The notes: a model not told the origin generated them from the letters alone. A DNA stretch of 6,792 nucleotides from a bacterium (GCA_024231375.1 JAAEQP010000593.1:1-6792); one strand, 5' to 3'; counted from the stretch's first letter, positions 1 to 6,792 are shown. Made by a program: numbers and translations.

Positions 1-3000
1 AGATGAAGGCGTCGATGCCGTGGTCAGCGGCCGCGTCAATCTTCTTTGCCATGGCGGCCGGGTCTGATTCGTCTTCGTATCCCCACAAGGGTACGTTGGG
101 CTGATGATGTCCGTCGAAACGTGGCTTCGCGGCCTTCACCAACTCCCACTCGTCCCACCCCTCACCGTGAATCTTGGCGTTGCGAGCATCGGGATGGTAG
201 TTGGGGAAGTAGTAGCAGGCCACGGTGCATTCCGGATCGCCGTTGATGTCATCGCCATGTGCCTTGCCCGCAACGCCGGGCTCAGGCGCTTCAAACTGGT
301 ACGTGCCCGACCCTACCTCGAAGGTCACCGTGCCGTCCCGCTGTTCGACGGATACCAAGCCTTCGGCCCCGGTCGCGGGCTTGCCGGATTCGGTCACCTC
401 ACTCGCTGACAACGCGGGCACTGAGACACGGGCCATGGTGTTGGCGGGTACGGTCACGTCGAGATGGAACCGGCCGTTCTCAATGCGCCACGACGAGGCA
501 ATGCGACCGTTGATACAGTCGTAGGACGCGCTGGCAGACGTGATGCCGTGGCCACCGGGGTTCGGGGCGATTCGGATGCGTTTGAACCCGGGGCCTTCGG
601 TGTCGATGCCAACCATAGACGCGAACATCCATTCGCACACCGAGCCGAACGCGTAATGGCTGAACGAATTCATGCCGGGATCGTGGATGCCGTCCTCCTT
701 GGTATAGCTGTTCCAGCGTTCCCAGATGGACGTGGCGCCGTTGACGACCGAGTAGCCCCACGAGGGGAAAGTGCTGTTGGTGAGGAGCCGGTACGCTACG
801 TCGTTGTAACCAAACCGCGACAGCACCGGCAAGGCGTGCTTCACGCCCAGGAACCCGGTTGCCAAATGCCAGTCGTTGTCGCGAATGAGTTCAACCAGCC
901 GCGCGGCCGCCGTGGGCCGTACGCCCTCGGGCAGGAGGTCCATGTACAAGGCCAGGGCGTAGGCGGTCTGGAAGTCTTCGGTGAGGGTGCCTTCGGGCGT
1001 CACATACTTGGCCACGATGGCATCGCGGACGTTAGTAAAGAGGGCGTCGTATCGGGCAGCGTCATCCGCGCGACCGATGGCCGCAGCCATTTCAGCCATG
1101 AGTTTGGCGTCGTAGGCGTAGTAGCAGCTTGCGATGTAGTCGTTGGATGCCGTCTTGCCGACCGACAACCAGTCGCCCCACATGTGATGCACAGGCGACC
1201 GCAGGTTGTCCTCGCTGGTCTCGGTGAGGTAGTCCAGGAACCGCGCCATGGCGTCGTAGTGCCGTTCGATGACGCGGGTGTCACCGTAGACCGTGTAGAT
1301 GGTGTAGGGACAGATGATGCCGGCGTCCATCCAGGCCGGGGACGGCTCGCACTGCAGATAGGGCAACGGCGCGAAATCAGGGTACGCGCCGTAGGGCCGT
1401 ATGGCATCCTCCAGATCGACCAGCCATTTCTTGAAGAAGGCCGCCACATCACGGTTGTACGTGGCCGACCGCACGTAGATCTGGGCGTCGCCGGTCCATC
1501 CCAGGCGCTCGTCGCGCTGCGGGCAATCGGTGGGCACCTCCACGAAGTTGGCGCGTTGGGTCCACGTGATGTTGCGGTAGAGTTGGTTCACCATGTCGTC
1601 CGAGCACTCGAAGGACCCGGCAAGCGGCGTTTCGGACCCGAGTACGATACCCGTGATGGCGTCAAGGCCCGGCGTGCCCGGATACCCCGTTACTTCGACA
1701 TATTGAAACCCGTGGTACGTGAACGACGGCTGCCACGTCTCGACGCCGCCACCTTTGCAGACGTATGCGTCGATGGCGCGCGCCTTGCGCAGGTTCTCGG
1801 TCATGAGGGTCCCATCGCCGTGCAGCATTTCGCCGAACCGAAGCGTAATCCGCGTGCCTTCGGGCGCTTCCACCTTCAACCGAACGCAACCGGCGAAGTT
1901 CTGTCCCATATTGAAAATGTATACACCTTCGCTTGGAGATGTGATCTCGACCGGCTGGAGCTCTTCCGTTGCACGGATGGGCACGCCAGGATAGGCCTCT
2001 CTGATGGCCGTAGGCGATTCCATAGCGGTCACGGGGAGCCATTCTGCAGCCTCGAAGGAGGCCGTGTCCCAACCCGCCGCTTCCTGCCGGGCGTCGTAGG
2101 TCTCGCCCATCTGCAGATCGCTTCCACGGATGGGGCCAAGCCCGGCCCGCCAGGTTTCGTCGGTAGCGACAACAGATGTACTTCCGTCGTCGTATTCGAT
2201 TTCGAGTTGAGCGCACAGCGCAGGCACCTCGCCGTAGAAAGCGCGGCCCGCGTTGCCCCGGTTCTGAAGCAGCCCGAAGCCCACGTATCCCGCGTACCAG
2301 CCATTGGACAGAACGCCGCCGATGGCGTTGTCGCCCTGTTGCAGGAGGTCCGTCACGTCATAGGTCTGGTAGTAGACGCGTTTGTTGTAGTCGGTCCAGC
2401 CGGGCGCAAAGTAGTCGTCGCCTACGCGTTGACCGTTGATGGACAGCTCGTAGATGCCGAGAGCTGTGGCGTGTACCGTGGCGCGCCGGATCGGGCGGTC
2501 GGCCGCGAATTCCTTTCGCAAATAGGGACTTGGCGGCAGCATGAGTTCGGGGTCTTCATTGAGTTCGCGGGTGTCGGCCCCGATCCACTTGGCGGACCAG
2601 TCTTCGGGCGCGAGGAGTCCCATGGTCCACAGCGCCGGTTCGCTCCAGGGAGACGGATTGCCGTCGCGGTCCCACGCGCGCACCTTCCAGACGCAGCGCG
2701 TCCGCGAGGCCAACGGCGCACCGTCGTAGACCACATGAGCGGTCTGGTCCGACTCCACCTTGCCCGAGTCCCACAGGTCGGCGTTGCCAGCGGCCAGTTG
2801 CGCTTCCGTCGTAGCGACAAGCACCTGGTAGGCCGTCTGATTCGCCCCCCGGCGCGGCGACTCCACCACCCAACTCAGGCGAGGCTGGGTTTCGTCGATG
2901 CCCAGCGGGTTCACAAGGTATTCGCAACGCAGGTCGGTGCAGGTGAGTGTTCCCATGGTGTCTTCGGCTCCCACTTCGGCCATGCCGCACAGGGCGAACA

Positions 3001-3040
3001 CGGCAATTGCGATCACGGACATGCTTGGTCGGTTCTTCAC
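1..3040 (-). CDS. Secreted GH78 alpha-L-rhamnosidase fused to a GH99-like (WbsX-type) domain; 3' end outside window
   Basis: Reading the minus strand from a GTG at 3040-3038 gives 1013 uninterrupted codons to the window edge. Residues 1-25 form a signal peptide (basic KNR, hydrophobic core around residues 8-21, likely cleavage after VGA at 23-25), so export is expected. An Ig-like N-terminal domain (about 30-145) and the rhamnosidase N-domain (about 170-335, with LSINGQRVG and NGWYAGYVG) follow. Next come a beta-sandwich domain (about 345-460), an (alpha/alpha)6 catalytic barrel (about 465-810) and a C-terminal beta domain (about 815-915). The GH78 active-site motif TDCPQRDERLGWTGD is at 504-518; by family knowledge E511 is the general acid and E774 in SIWERW the base of this inverting enzyme. 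It should cleave terminal alpha-L-rhamnose from glycans or glycosides. After a linker (about 917-937) a second module starts at 938 (VACYYFPNYHPDARN, then GWDEWELVK and PLWGYEDESDP), resembling GH99-like/WbsX domains, and is cut by the window edge. GTG is preferred over the ATG at 3022 because it keeps the basic n-region and has an AAGGA upstream. The substrate linkage is unknown. Confidence 0.96.
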   Translation of the reverse strand, partial: MKNRPSMSVIAIAVFALCGMAEVGAEDTMGTLTCTDLRCEYLVNPLGIDETQPRLSWVVESPRRGANQTAYQVLVATTEAQLAAGNADLWDSGKVESDQTAHVVYDGAPLASRTRCVWKVRAWDRDGNPSPWSEPALWTMGLLAPEDWSAKWIGADTRELNEDPELMLPPSPYLRKEFAADRPIRRATVHATALGIYELSINGQRVGDDYFAPGWTDYNKRVYYQTYDVTDLLQQGDNAIGGVLSNGWYAGYVGFGLLQNRGNAGRAFYGEVPALCAQLEIEYDDGSTSVVATDETWRAGLGPIRGSDLQMGETYDARQEAAGWDTASFEAAEWLPVTAMESPTAIREAYPGVPIRATEELQPVEITSPSEGVYIFNMGQNFAGCVRLKVEAPEGTRITLRFGEMLHGDGTLMTENLRKARAIDAYVCKGGGVETWQPSFTYHGFQYVEVTGYPGTPGLDAITGIVLGSETPLAGSFECSDDMVNQLYRNITWTQRANFVEVPTDCPQRDERLGWTGDAQIYVRSATYNRDVAAFFKKWLVDLEDAIRPYGAYPDFAPLPYLQCEPSPAWMDAGIICPYTIYTVYGDTRVIERHYDAMARFLDYLTETSEDNLRSPVHHMWGDWLSVGKTASNDYIASCYYAYDAKLMAEMAAAIGRADDAARYDALFTNVRDAIVAKYVTPEGTLTEDFQTAYALALYMDLLPEGVRPTAAARLVELIRDNDWHLATGFLGVKHALPVLSRFGYNDVAYRLLTNSTFPSWGYSVVNGATSIWERWNSYTKEDGIHDPGMNSFSHYAFGSVCEWMFASMVGIDTEGPGFKRIRIAPNPGGHGITSASASYDCINGRIASSWRIENGRFHLDVTVPANTMARVSVPALSASEVTESGKPATGAEGLVSVEQRDGTVTFEVGSGTYQFEAPEPGVAGKAHGDDINGDPECTVACYYFPNYHPDARNAKIHGEGWDEWELVKAAKPRFDGHHQPNVPLWGYEDESDPAAMAKKIDAAADHGIDAFI

Positions 3041-3050
3041 GGGAATGCGG

Positions 3051-3057
3051 TTCCTTC
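3051..3057 (-). promoter_or_regulatory. Ribosome binding site of the rhamnosidase gene
   Basis: The minus strand reads GAAGGAA here, 10 nt before the GTG at 3040. It supports the GTG over the in-frame ATG at 3022-3020, which has no purine-rich Shine-Dalgarno sequence at a good distance. The match is moderate and the spacing slightly long. Confidence 0.5.
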
Positions 3058-3112
3058 GTTGGGTTCTTGGAGATCCGGCAGACGGCGTCGCTCGCGTCGT
3101 CGGCAAGCGCGT

Positions 3113-3142
3113 AGTGTAGCGCAGAGGGGATTCCGGGGACAA
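3113..3142 (-). promoter_or_regulatory. Candidate sigma70-type promoter for the rhamnosidase gene
   Basis: On the minus strand TTGTCC (3142-3137) and TACACT (3118-3113) each match four of six consensus bases of the -35 and -10 boxes and are 18 nt apart. Transcription would start near 3106, giving a leader of about 65 nt before the GTG. Two 4/6 boxes can arise by chance and this organism's consensus is unknown, so this is only a candidate. It lies downstream of the repeat cluster, which fits the rhamnosidase being its own transcription unit. I see no clear operator palindrome beside it. The rest of 3041-3210 holds nothing else I recognise. Confidence 0.27.
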
Positions 3143-3210
3143 TGGGGAGGTGAGGGCCCGGGAGTGAGTTGAACGGGAGTGGTGCGTGCTCTTCGCGGCC
3201 GGGGCCGTTC

Positions 3211-3255
3211 CTCGACGCACCCTACAAGAACAACGTGTCAGCAGGGTGCGTCGAG
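3211..3255 (-). terminator. Strong hairpin, possible terminator or 3'-end stabiliser of the peptidase transcript
   Basis: Units A and B pair as CTCGACGCACCCTAC (3211-3225) with GCAGGGTGCGTCGAG (3241-3255): 14 of 15 pairs, 13 consecutive, around a 15-nt loop. The hairpin lies 85 nt after the stop codon of the peptidase gene in its direction of transcription. No T-tract follows on the minus strand (the next bases are GAACGGCCCC), so it is not a classical Rho-independent terminator. REP hairpins are known to block 3' exonuclease decay or to assist termination. Which applies here cannot be read from sequence. Confidence 0.3.
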
Positions 3256-3343
3256 GCGCACTAACCACAGATCGGATTCGTAGGGTGCTGTCGAGGCGCA
3301 CCAGAGGTGCGGCGCAGGCGGGGCGAGCACGCACCATCCCTAC
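3211..3343. repeat. Cluster of four related REP-like palindromic repeat units
   Basis: Four variants of one motif, roughly GTAGGGTGCGTCGAG followed by GCGCACC, lie within 133 bp. Unit A (3211-3225) is inverted and reads CTCGACGCACCCTAC. Unit B (3241-3262) is direct and starts GCAGGGTGCGTCGAG. Unit C (3280-3302) is direct and matches B except for one inserted T after GGGTGC and base changes near its two ends. Unit D (3327-3343) is an inverted, degenerate partial copy with about four extra bases (ACGCACC, ATCC, CTAC). B contains its own small palindrome, GTGCG/CGCAC around a TCGAGG loop (3246-3261). Short GC-rich intergenic palindromes in mixed orientation are the hallmark of REP/BIME elements. 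That assignment is inferred from form only, since no second genomic locus is visible. Unit D covers the stop codon of the upstream peptidase gene. Confidence 0.75.
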
Positions 3344-6300
3344 CGGAACGGCCGATGATCCCCCATCTGCACAACGCGCAGGACCGCCGATTCGCTCTGG
3401 CCGCCCGTCACCACGGTCTCGCCGACCTCGTTCACGCTGCGCGCGTTCAACTTGTACTCCCGTTTGCCCAGGGTGGTGAACTTGAACCGGCCCTCTTCGT
3501 CGGTGGGCTGGTCGGCGTCTACGTAGCCGTGGACTTCGGGTACCGAGAAGTCGACGGGCAACGCATAGACTTCGATATCCTTGAGAGGCGCGCCGGTCGC
3601 ATCGTCAACCAGCGTTCCTTCCACCACCTGCCCGTGCTCCAACTGAATGGTGACAAGTCCCTTGCCGGGCACGACCTCTTGCGAAACGGGCCGGTAGTCG
3701 GCCAACGGACGAATCTCGACGCTGTAGTGTCCGGGCACGTCTGGATTGACGTGCTCGAAGGTGCAGCGGCCGAATCGGTCCAATTGGACTGGAGAACCGC
3801 CAAACCCGTGGTTGTAGGGAGAGCTGTAGTGGAGACCGATGGGCACCCGGGCGGGCTTGCCCTCAGGATCGAGTACTTGGACGGGTAGCGCCAGGCCCTC
3901 AACGTGCTGAAGGCTCACTTCGTGCAACGGCGTGTCTTCGTCCACCCGGAGCGGCTCCGTCACAACGTATTGCGGTCCAGTGTGGCTCACGATTGCGTAG
4001 ATGCCGCCCAAAGGCAACGGCCCGGCGGCGAACCTGCCGTCGGATCCGGTTCGGATCCCGTCCAGGTTGAGAAAGCCTCCGCGTTTCTCCATGACCTCGG
4101 GGCGCTCTGCCATGCAGACCGTGACGAAGGCGCCGGGTACAGGCGCCCCGTCCGAGTCCACCAGGCGTCCGTAGACCGCCCCCGCCGGCACGGCATCGGC
4201 AAGGACCACGAGGGTCTTGTCACCGGGCGGAATATCCACATCGTTGGCATGCGGTAGCCAGTACCCGATGGTTTCCGTCGTGGCCTGGAAGTTGAGTTTC
4301 CTCGGTACCGGAACCGTGAGCCGAGCATCCCCGTCGACGATGCTGGGGTCCAACGTCTCGGATCTTCTGTCAACGGGGCTGTAGTGATTGACCCGGATCG
4401 ATCCGGTCGGTGGCGGGCTCCCCTTCGGCGTGGCCAATCGGATGACGACCTCGCGTGTCTGCACGAGCGGTTCGCTTCCCGACTCGGATGCCGTTCCCGA
4501 GTCCAGGTCGATGACGAGTCCTTCGACGGGTTGGCGGACTTCCAGGGGCATTGTGATGCCACCGGCGACAAGCGTCCCCTCCCCCGGCCAAATCTCGCGA
4601 ATCTCGAAATGCCCCTTGCCGTCGCGGACCTCGATGGGGGCTCGGAATCTGTTCACGTCGTGGCGATTGCCGACGCTGAATCGTGCCTCGTACCTCACGA
4701 CGGGCTCGCTGTTCCACGTGTCGAGCGAATCGAGGTCTCCAGTGACCGTGCCTCGAATGTACAGAGGAGGATCCATGAGGACGTCCTTCTCCGGAGTGCC
4801 GGCGCGAACCCCAAGCGTCATCATACGCGCACCGTCCGGCGTCTCGACAAAGCCGTGATACACGCCGTCGTCGCGAAGGGTGTCGAGGGTGACGCGACCG
4901 TCGTCGCCGCCCGTGGCCCAGACCGGCCGGTACTCCTCCTGGGTGAAGCTGTGGCTCGAATCGCCCACCGTCTCCATCAACGGGTTCCAGGTGGCGCCAG
5001 GAACCAACTCGCCCGTCTCGCGGGACCGCACGACGAAGGTCGTGGGCGCCGCGGGCGCGAGGGTGACCAAGTACGGTTCATCCGGGCCGATAACGGCATC
5101 CTTCACCACCTCCCGCTGGAACCCGGATGCCACGATCTTGATGTCATGGGGAAGGGGGCTCCAGTGATCAAGCGATACCAGGCCATTCTCGTCCGAACGC
5201 GCGTCGCTGATCGAATGGGTGCCGGAACCCGACCCTTCAAATCGGATCCAACTCATGAGATCGACGGTCGCCCCGGCGACTGGTGCGCCGGACGGGTCCT
5301 CCAGGCGGATCGTGCCCGTGTACCCAGGTTCAAGCACCAACTCCACGTCGTCTATCACCGCGTCCGGGACTGCCTTCAGGACCGGGCTCTGGGCTATGGC
5401 ATAGCCCGGTGCCTTGAGCGTCAGCACTACCGAGCCGCTTCGTACCGTGGCTTCGAAGGTGGCTCCGGATGCACTCACGGAGTTGCCCACACTCTCAAGA
5501 CAACTTCCATTGCGCGAATGGCTGATGGAGTGTATCCCCAGCTTCTCCGGCAAGGGACTGCCGTCACTCGTTCGCACCGTTCCGGAGATTGTGGTTCTCC
5601 CCTCGCGTGCATCGTCGTTCGATGGCCCGTGGGTCTCGTGGACGACTTGGAGCGCCTCGATACGTTCCGCGGGCGTCATCACCTCCGCCACGGCGGACAC
5701 GCTCATGTAGGCGCATCCACCCAGCAAGGCGAGGAACGCCGCCACCCCCACGGTCACGCCTGCCATCGCATACCACGGCACGCGGAGATGGGGCCGATGG
5801 TCGGGCCGTACCAGGCGACGGACGCGATCCACGAGGCCGGTGGACCCCTCGTCGCCGCCCATGGCCGGATTCAGCGACAGGCGCGCGCCGTGGAGATGGT
5901 CGGCCACGGTCGCCAGCACGTGGGCGTAGGCCGCGCCGTCACCGACGACGGCCGCGGCGTAGGCGTCGCAGCAGGCTTCGCGTTCGACGCGGATGCGGCG
6001 GCCAATCCACCACACGGCCGGGTTGAAGAACAGGAGCGATTCGATGAGGGTCTGGCCGACGGAAAACAGGTAGTCATGACGGCGCACGTGGGCCAGTTCG
6101 TGGGCCAGGATGGCGCGCACGTGGTCCATGGGCAACCCGGTTGCGACCGACACGGGCAGCAAGATGGCAGGATACAACGCCCCTGTCACCACAGGGCCGA
6201 CGATATGGTCGCCCACAAGCACGGCGACTCCGCGCGTGATGCCCAGGGCGAGGCGCAATTCGTCCATGACCGCCAGGAGCGACTCGTCGGTCACGGGCCG

Positions 6301-6759
6301 ACACTGTCGTCGCATGCGACCTGCGCCGGATAGCATGGTCAAAGCGCGTCCGAGGGCCATCCCCGCGCCCAGGAGCCAGAGGGGCGCCAACCATGCGGTC
6401 CACGGGTTTCTCGCCGGACGCGGTGGCAACGGTACGCTCGCGGGCTTCACGGTGGGCGCGCTCGTGTTGGGCGATAGCTCTGAAACGGTCTCAGGGGCGA
6501 GCGTGGCCTGAACAGCCTGCTCCTCGGCCTCGGGCCACTCGTACGACACGGCCGCCCACGCGCACAGGGTTCCAAAGACGACCAACCCAAGCCCCGCGAT
6601 GCAGACGCCGTAGCGCAGGTCGGCACGCCACGCCGGAATGCGCCGCAAGACGGCGAAGAGGATCAGGGATACGACGGCCCCTATCCACAGCGAATGGGCC
6701 AACGCGGTTATCAGATGGGCCCAGAATGGCCCCTGGAATTCAGTCGCTATCGCGCTCAT
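3340..6759 (-). CDS. M56 family (BlaR1-like) membrane zinc metallopeptidase with C-terminal array of carboxypeptidase-regulatory-like domains
   Basis: The protein has 1139 residues. Probable membrane segments lie at about 15-38, 50-72, 121-142 and 330-349, the four-helix layout of BlaR1/MecR1. A Pro-rich loop (about 95-120) separates the second and third. The protease domain between helices 3 and 4 has the M56 signature GPVVTGALYPAILLP (188-202), HELAH at 220-224 (zinc ligands H220 and H224, catalytic E221) and EREACCD at 259-265, where E261 is the likely third ligand. In BlaR1 this domain is cytoplasmic and triggers cleavage of the BlaI repressor after a signal from outside. Here residues 390-1139 are not a penicillin-binding domain; I see no KTG motif. 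They form about eight units of 85-95 residues in the Ig/transthyretin style of CarboxypepD_reg, starting near 390, 480, 570, 668, 768, 860, 955 and 1047 (for example ISGTVRTSDGSPLPE, VYGRLVDSDGAPVPGAFVTV, VEGTLVDDATGAPL). The ligand is unknown. An ATGA overlap couples it to the gene upstream. The start is supported by a strong ribosome binding site. Confidence 0.94.
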   Translation of the reverse strand: MSAIATEFQGPFWAHLITALAHSLWIGAVVSLILFAVLRRIPAWRADLRYGVCIAGLGLVVFGTLCAWAAVSYEWPEAEEQAVQATLAPETVSELSPNTSAPTVKPASVPLPPRPARNPWTAWLAPLWLLGAGMALGRALTMLSGAGRMRRQCRPVTDESLLAVMDELRLALGITRGVAVLVGDHIVGPVVTGALYPAILLPVSVATGLPMDHVRAILAHELAHVRRHDYLFSVGQTLIESLLFFNPAVWWIGRRIRVEREACCDAYAAAVVGDGAAYAHVLATVADHLHGARLSLNPAMGGDEGSTGLVDRVRRLVRPDHRPHLRVPWYAMAGVTVGVAAFLALLGGCAYMSVSAVAEVMTPAERIEALQVVHETHGPSNDDAREGRTTISGTVRTSDGSPLPEKLGIHSISHSRNGSCLESVGNSVSASGATFEATVRSGSVVLTLKAPGYAIAQSPVLKAVPDAVIDDVELVLEPGYTGTIRLEDPSGAPVAGATVDLMSWIRFEGSGSGTHSISDARSDENGLVSLDHWSPLPHDIKIVASGFQREVVKDAVIGPDEPYLVTLAPAAPTTFVVRSRETGELVPGATWNPLMETVGDSSHSFTQEEYRPVWATGGDDGRVTLDTLRDDGVYHGFVETPDGARMMTLGVRAGTPEKDVLMDPPLYIRGTVTGDLDSLDTWNSEPVVRYEARFSVGNRHDVNRFRAPIEVRDGKGHFEIREIWPGEGTLVAGGITMPLEVRQPVEGLVIDLDSGTASESGSEPLVQTREVVIRLATPKGSPPPTGSIRVNHYSPVDRRSETLDPSIVDGDARLTVPVPRKLNFQATTETIGYWLPHANDVDIPPGDKTLVVLADAVPAGAVYGRLVDSDGAPVPGAFVTVCMAERPEVMEKRGGFLNLDGIRTGSDGRFAAGPLPLGGIYAIVSHTGPQYVVTEPLRVDEDTPLHEVSLQHVEGLALPVQVLDPEGKPARVPIGLHYSSPYNHGFGGSPVQLDRFGRCTFEHVNPDVPGHYSVEIRPLADYRPVSQEVVPGKGLVTIQLEHGQVVEGTLVDDATGAPLKDIEVYALPVDFSVPEVHGYVDADQPTDEEGRFKFTTLGKREYKLNARSVNEVGETVVTGGQSESAVLRVVQMGDHRPFR

Positions 6760-6792
6760 TCCTTTCCTCCTCCGCCGGTATCCTCGGCGTTC
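6756..6792 (-). CDS. 3' end of upstream gene, probably a BlaI/MecI/CopY-type repressor (partial)
   Basis: Twelve sense-strand bases before the peptidase ATG belong to a plausible reading frame ending ...NAEDTGGGGKE and a TGA at 6758-6756. The TGA overlaps the ATG of the peptidase gene by four bases (ATGA), the usual sign of translational coupling. The tail is too short to identify by itself. The repressor call rests only on context: M56 BlaR1-like genes are very often preceded by a BlaI/MecI/CopY winged-helix repressor that is the protease's target. The Gly-rich, hydrophilic C-terminus would also serve as the ribosome-binding stretch of the next gene. The alternative is that no gene ends here and this is leader sequence. 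Confidence 0.5.
   Translation of the reverse strand, partial: NAEDTGGGGKE
6766..6773 (-). promoter_or_regulatory. Strong Shine-Dalgarno of the M56 peptidase gene
   Basis: The minus strand reads GGAGGAGG here, six nt before the ATG at 6759. It is close to a perfect anti-16S match and fixes the start codon. It lies inside the end of the upstream reading frame, where it encodes the Gly run, so translation of the peptidase is probably coupled to that of the upstream gene. Confidence 0.8.

Noticed and set aside
480..2990. Several short minus-strand frames that could suggest a fragmented or frameshifted gene
   Set aside because: They are out-of-frame shadows. Codon-by-codon translation from 3040 runs 1013 codons to the window edge with no stop and conserved GH78 motifs throughout, so the gene is intact as far as it can be seen.
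464..3172. 902-codon open frame on the plus strand
   Set aside because: It lies entirely antisense to the rhamnosidase and the region just before it. Its translation is rich in Arg, Gly and Val with no recognisable domain, while the minus frame shows signal peptide, GH78 motifs and catalytic residues. Long antisense frames are common in GC-rich genes with biased codon use.
3197..3208. GC palindrome CGGCCGGGGCCG as a terminator stem
   Set aside because: The stem is only four to five base pairs with a very small loop and has no T-tract. The composition alone explains it.
3211..3343. CRISPR array or tandem direct repeat
   Set aside because: The units are in mixed orientation, diverged, and separated by unequal spacers of 15, 17 and 24 nt, which fits REP-like palindromes and not a CRISPR array.
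3181..3888. Short plus-strand frames starting in or near the repeat cluster
   Set aside because: They cross the repeats and the 3' end of the M56 gene in antisense, lack ribosome binding sites and have low-complexity Arg/Pro-rich translations.
4384..6333. 649-codon open frame on the plus strand
   Set aside because: It is antisense to the M56 gene, its composition is rich in His, Arg and Gly, and it has no domain signal. The opposite strand encodes the conserved HELAH protease core.
1..6792. tRNA, rRNA, riboswitch or insertion-sequence genes
   Set aside because: No cloverleaf, rRNA signature, conserved aptamer core or transposase motif was seen. Nearly all sequence is explained by the two long genes.

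Overview
The window is GC-rich and densely coded. Everything I can support as a gene lies on the minus strand: two long genes and the tail of a third. Gene content suggests a Gram-negative, heterotrophic, polysaccharide-degrading bacterium. A BlaI/BlaR1-like pair in which the M56 membrane peptidase carries a long array of carboxypeptidase-regulatory-like beta-sandwich modules, next to a secreted alpha-L-rhamnosidase with a GH99-like module, is the style of Planctomycetota, Lentisphaerota, Verrucomicrobiota or Hydrogenedentota. That placement is inference from gene style; the window holds no marker gene that fixes it.

Layout in transcription order (right to left). At 6756-6792 are the last codons of an upstream gene. 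Its TGA overlaps the ATG of the next gene in an ATGA junction, and it is probably a BlaI/MecI/CopY-type repressor. At 3340-6759 is a 1139-residue M56 (BlaR1-like) zinc metallopeptidase with four membrane segments, HELAH and a downstream EREACCD motif. In place of a penicillin-binding sensor it has about 750 residues of repeated Ig/transthyretin-like modules. The 299 bp gap at 3041-3339 holds a cluster of four related REP-like repeat units (3211-3343), the last of which overlaps the stop codon of the peptidase gene, followed by a weak candidate promoter. At 1-3040 is a secreted GH78 alpha-L-rhamnosidase that reads without a stop into a second catalytic-type module (GH99-like/WbsX) and runs off the left edge.

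How the parts fit together: the repressor and peptidase are likely one translationally coupled signalling unit, in which an extracytoplasmic event is relayed to the metalloprotease and then to the repressor. The rhamnosidase is probably a separate transcription unit, because a strong hairpin and a candidate promoter lie between them. Its role is to release L-rhamnose from plant, algal or bacterial polysaccharides outside the cytoplasm. A regulatory link between the two units is possible but nothing in the sequence shows it. The points most worth a second look are the GH78-GH99-like fusion, the replaced sensor domain of the M56 protein, its internal lipobox-like sequence, and the repeat cluster.
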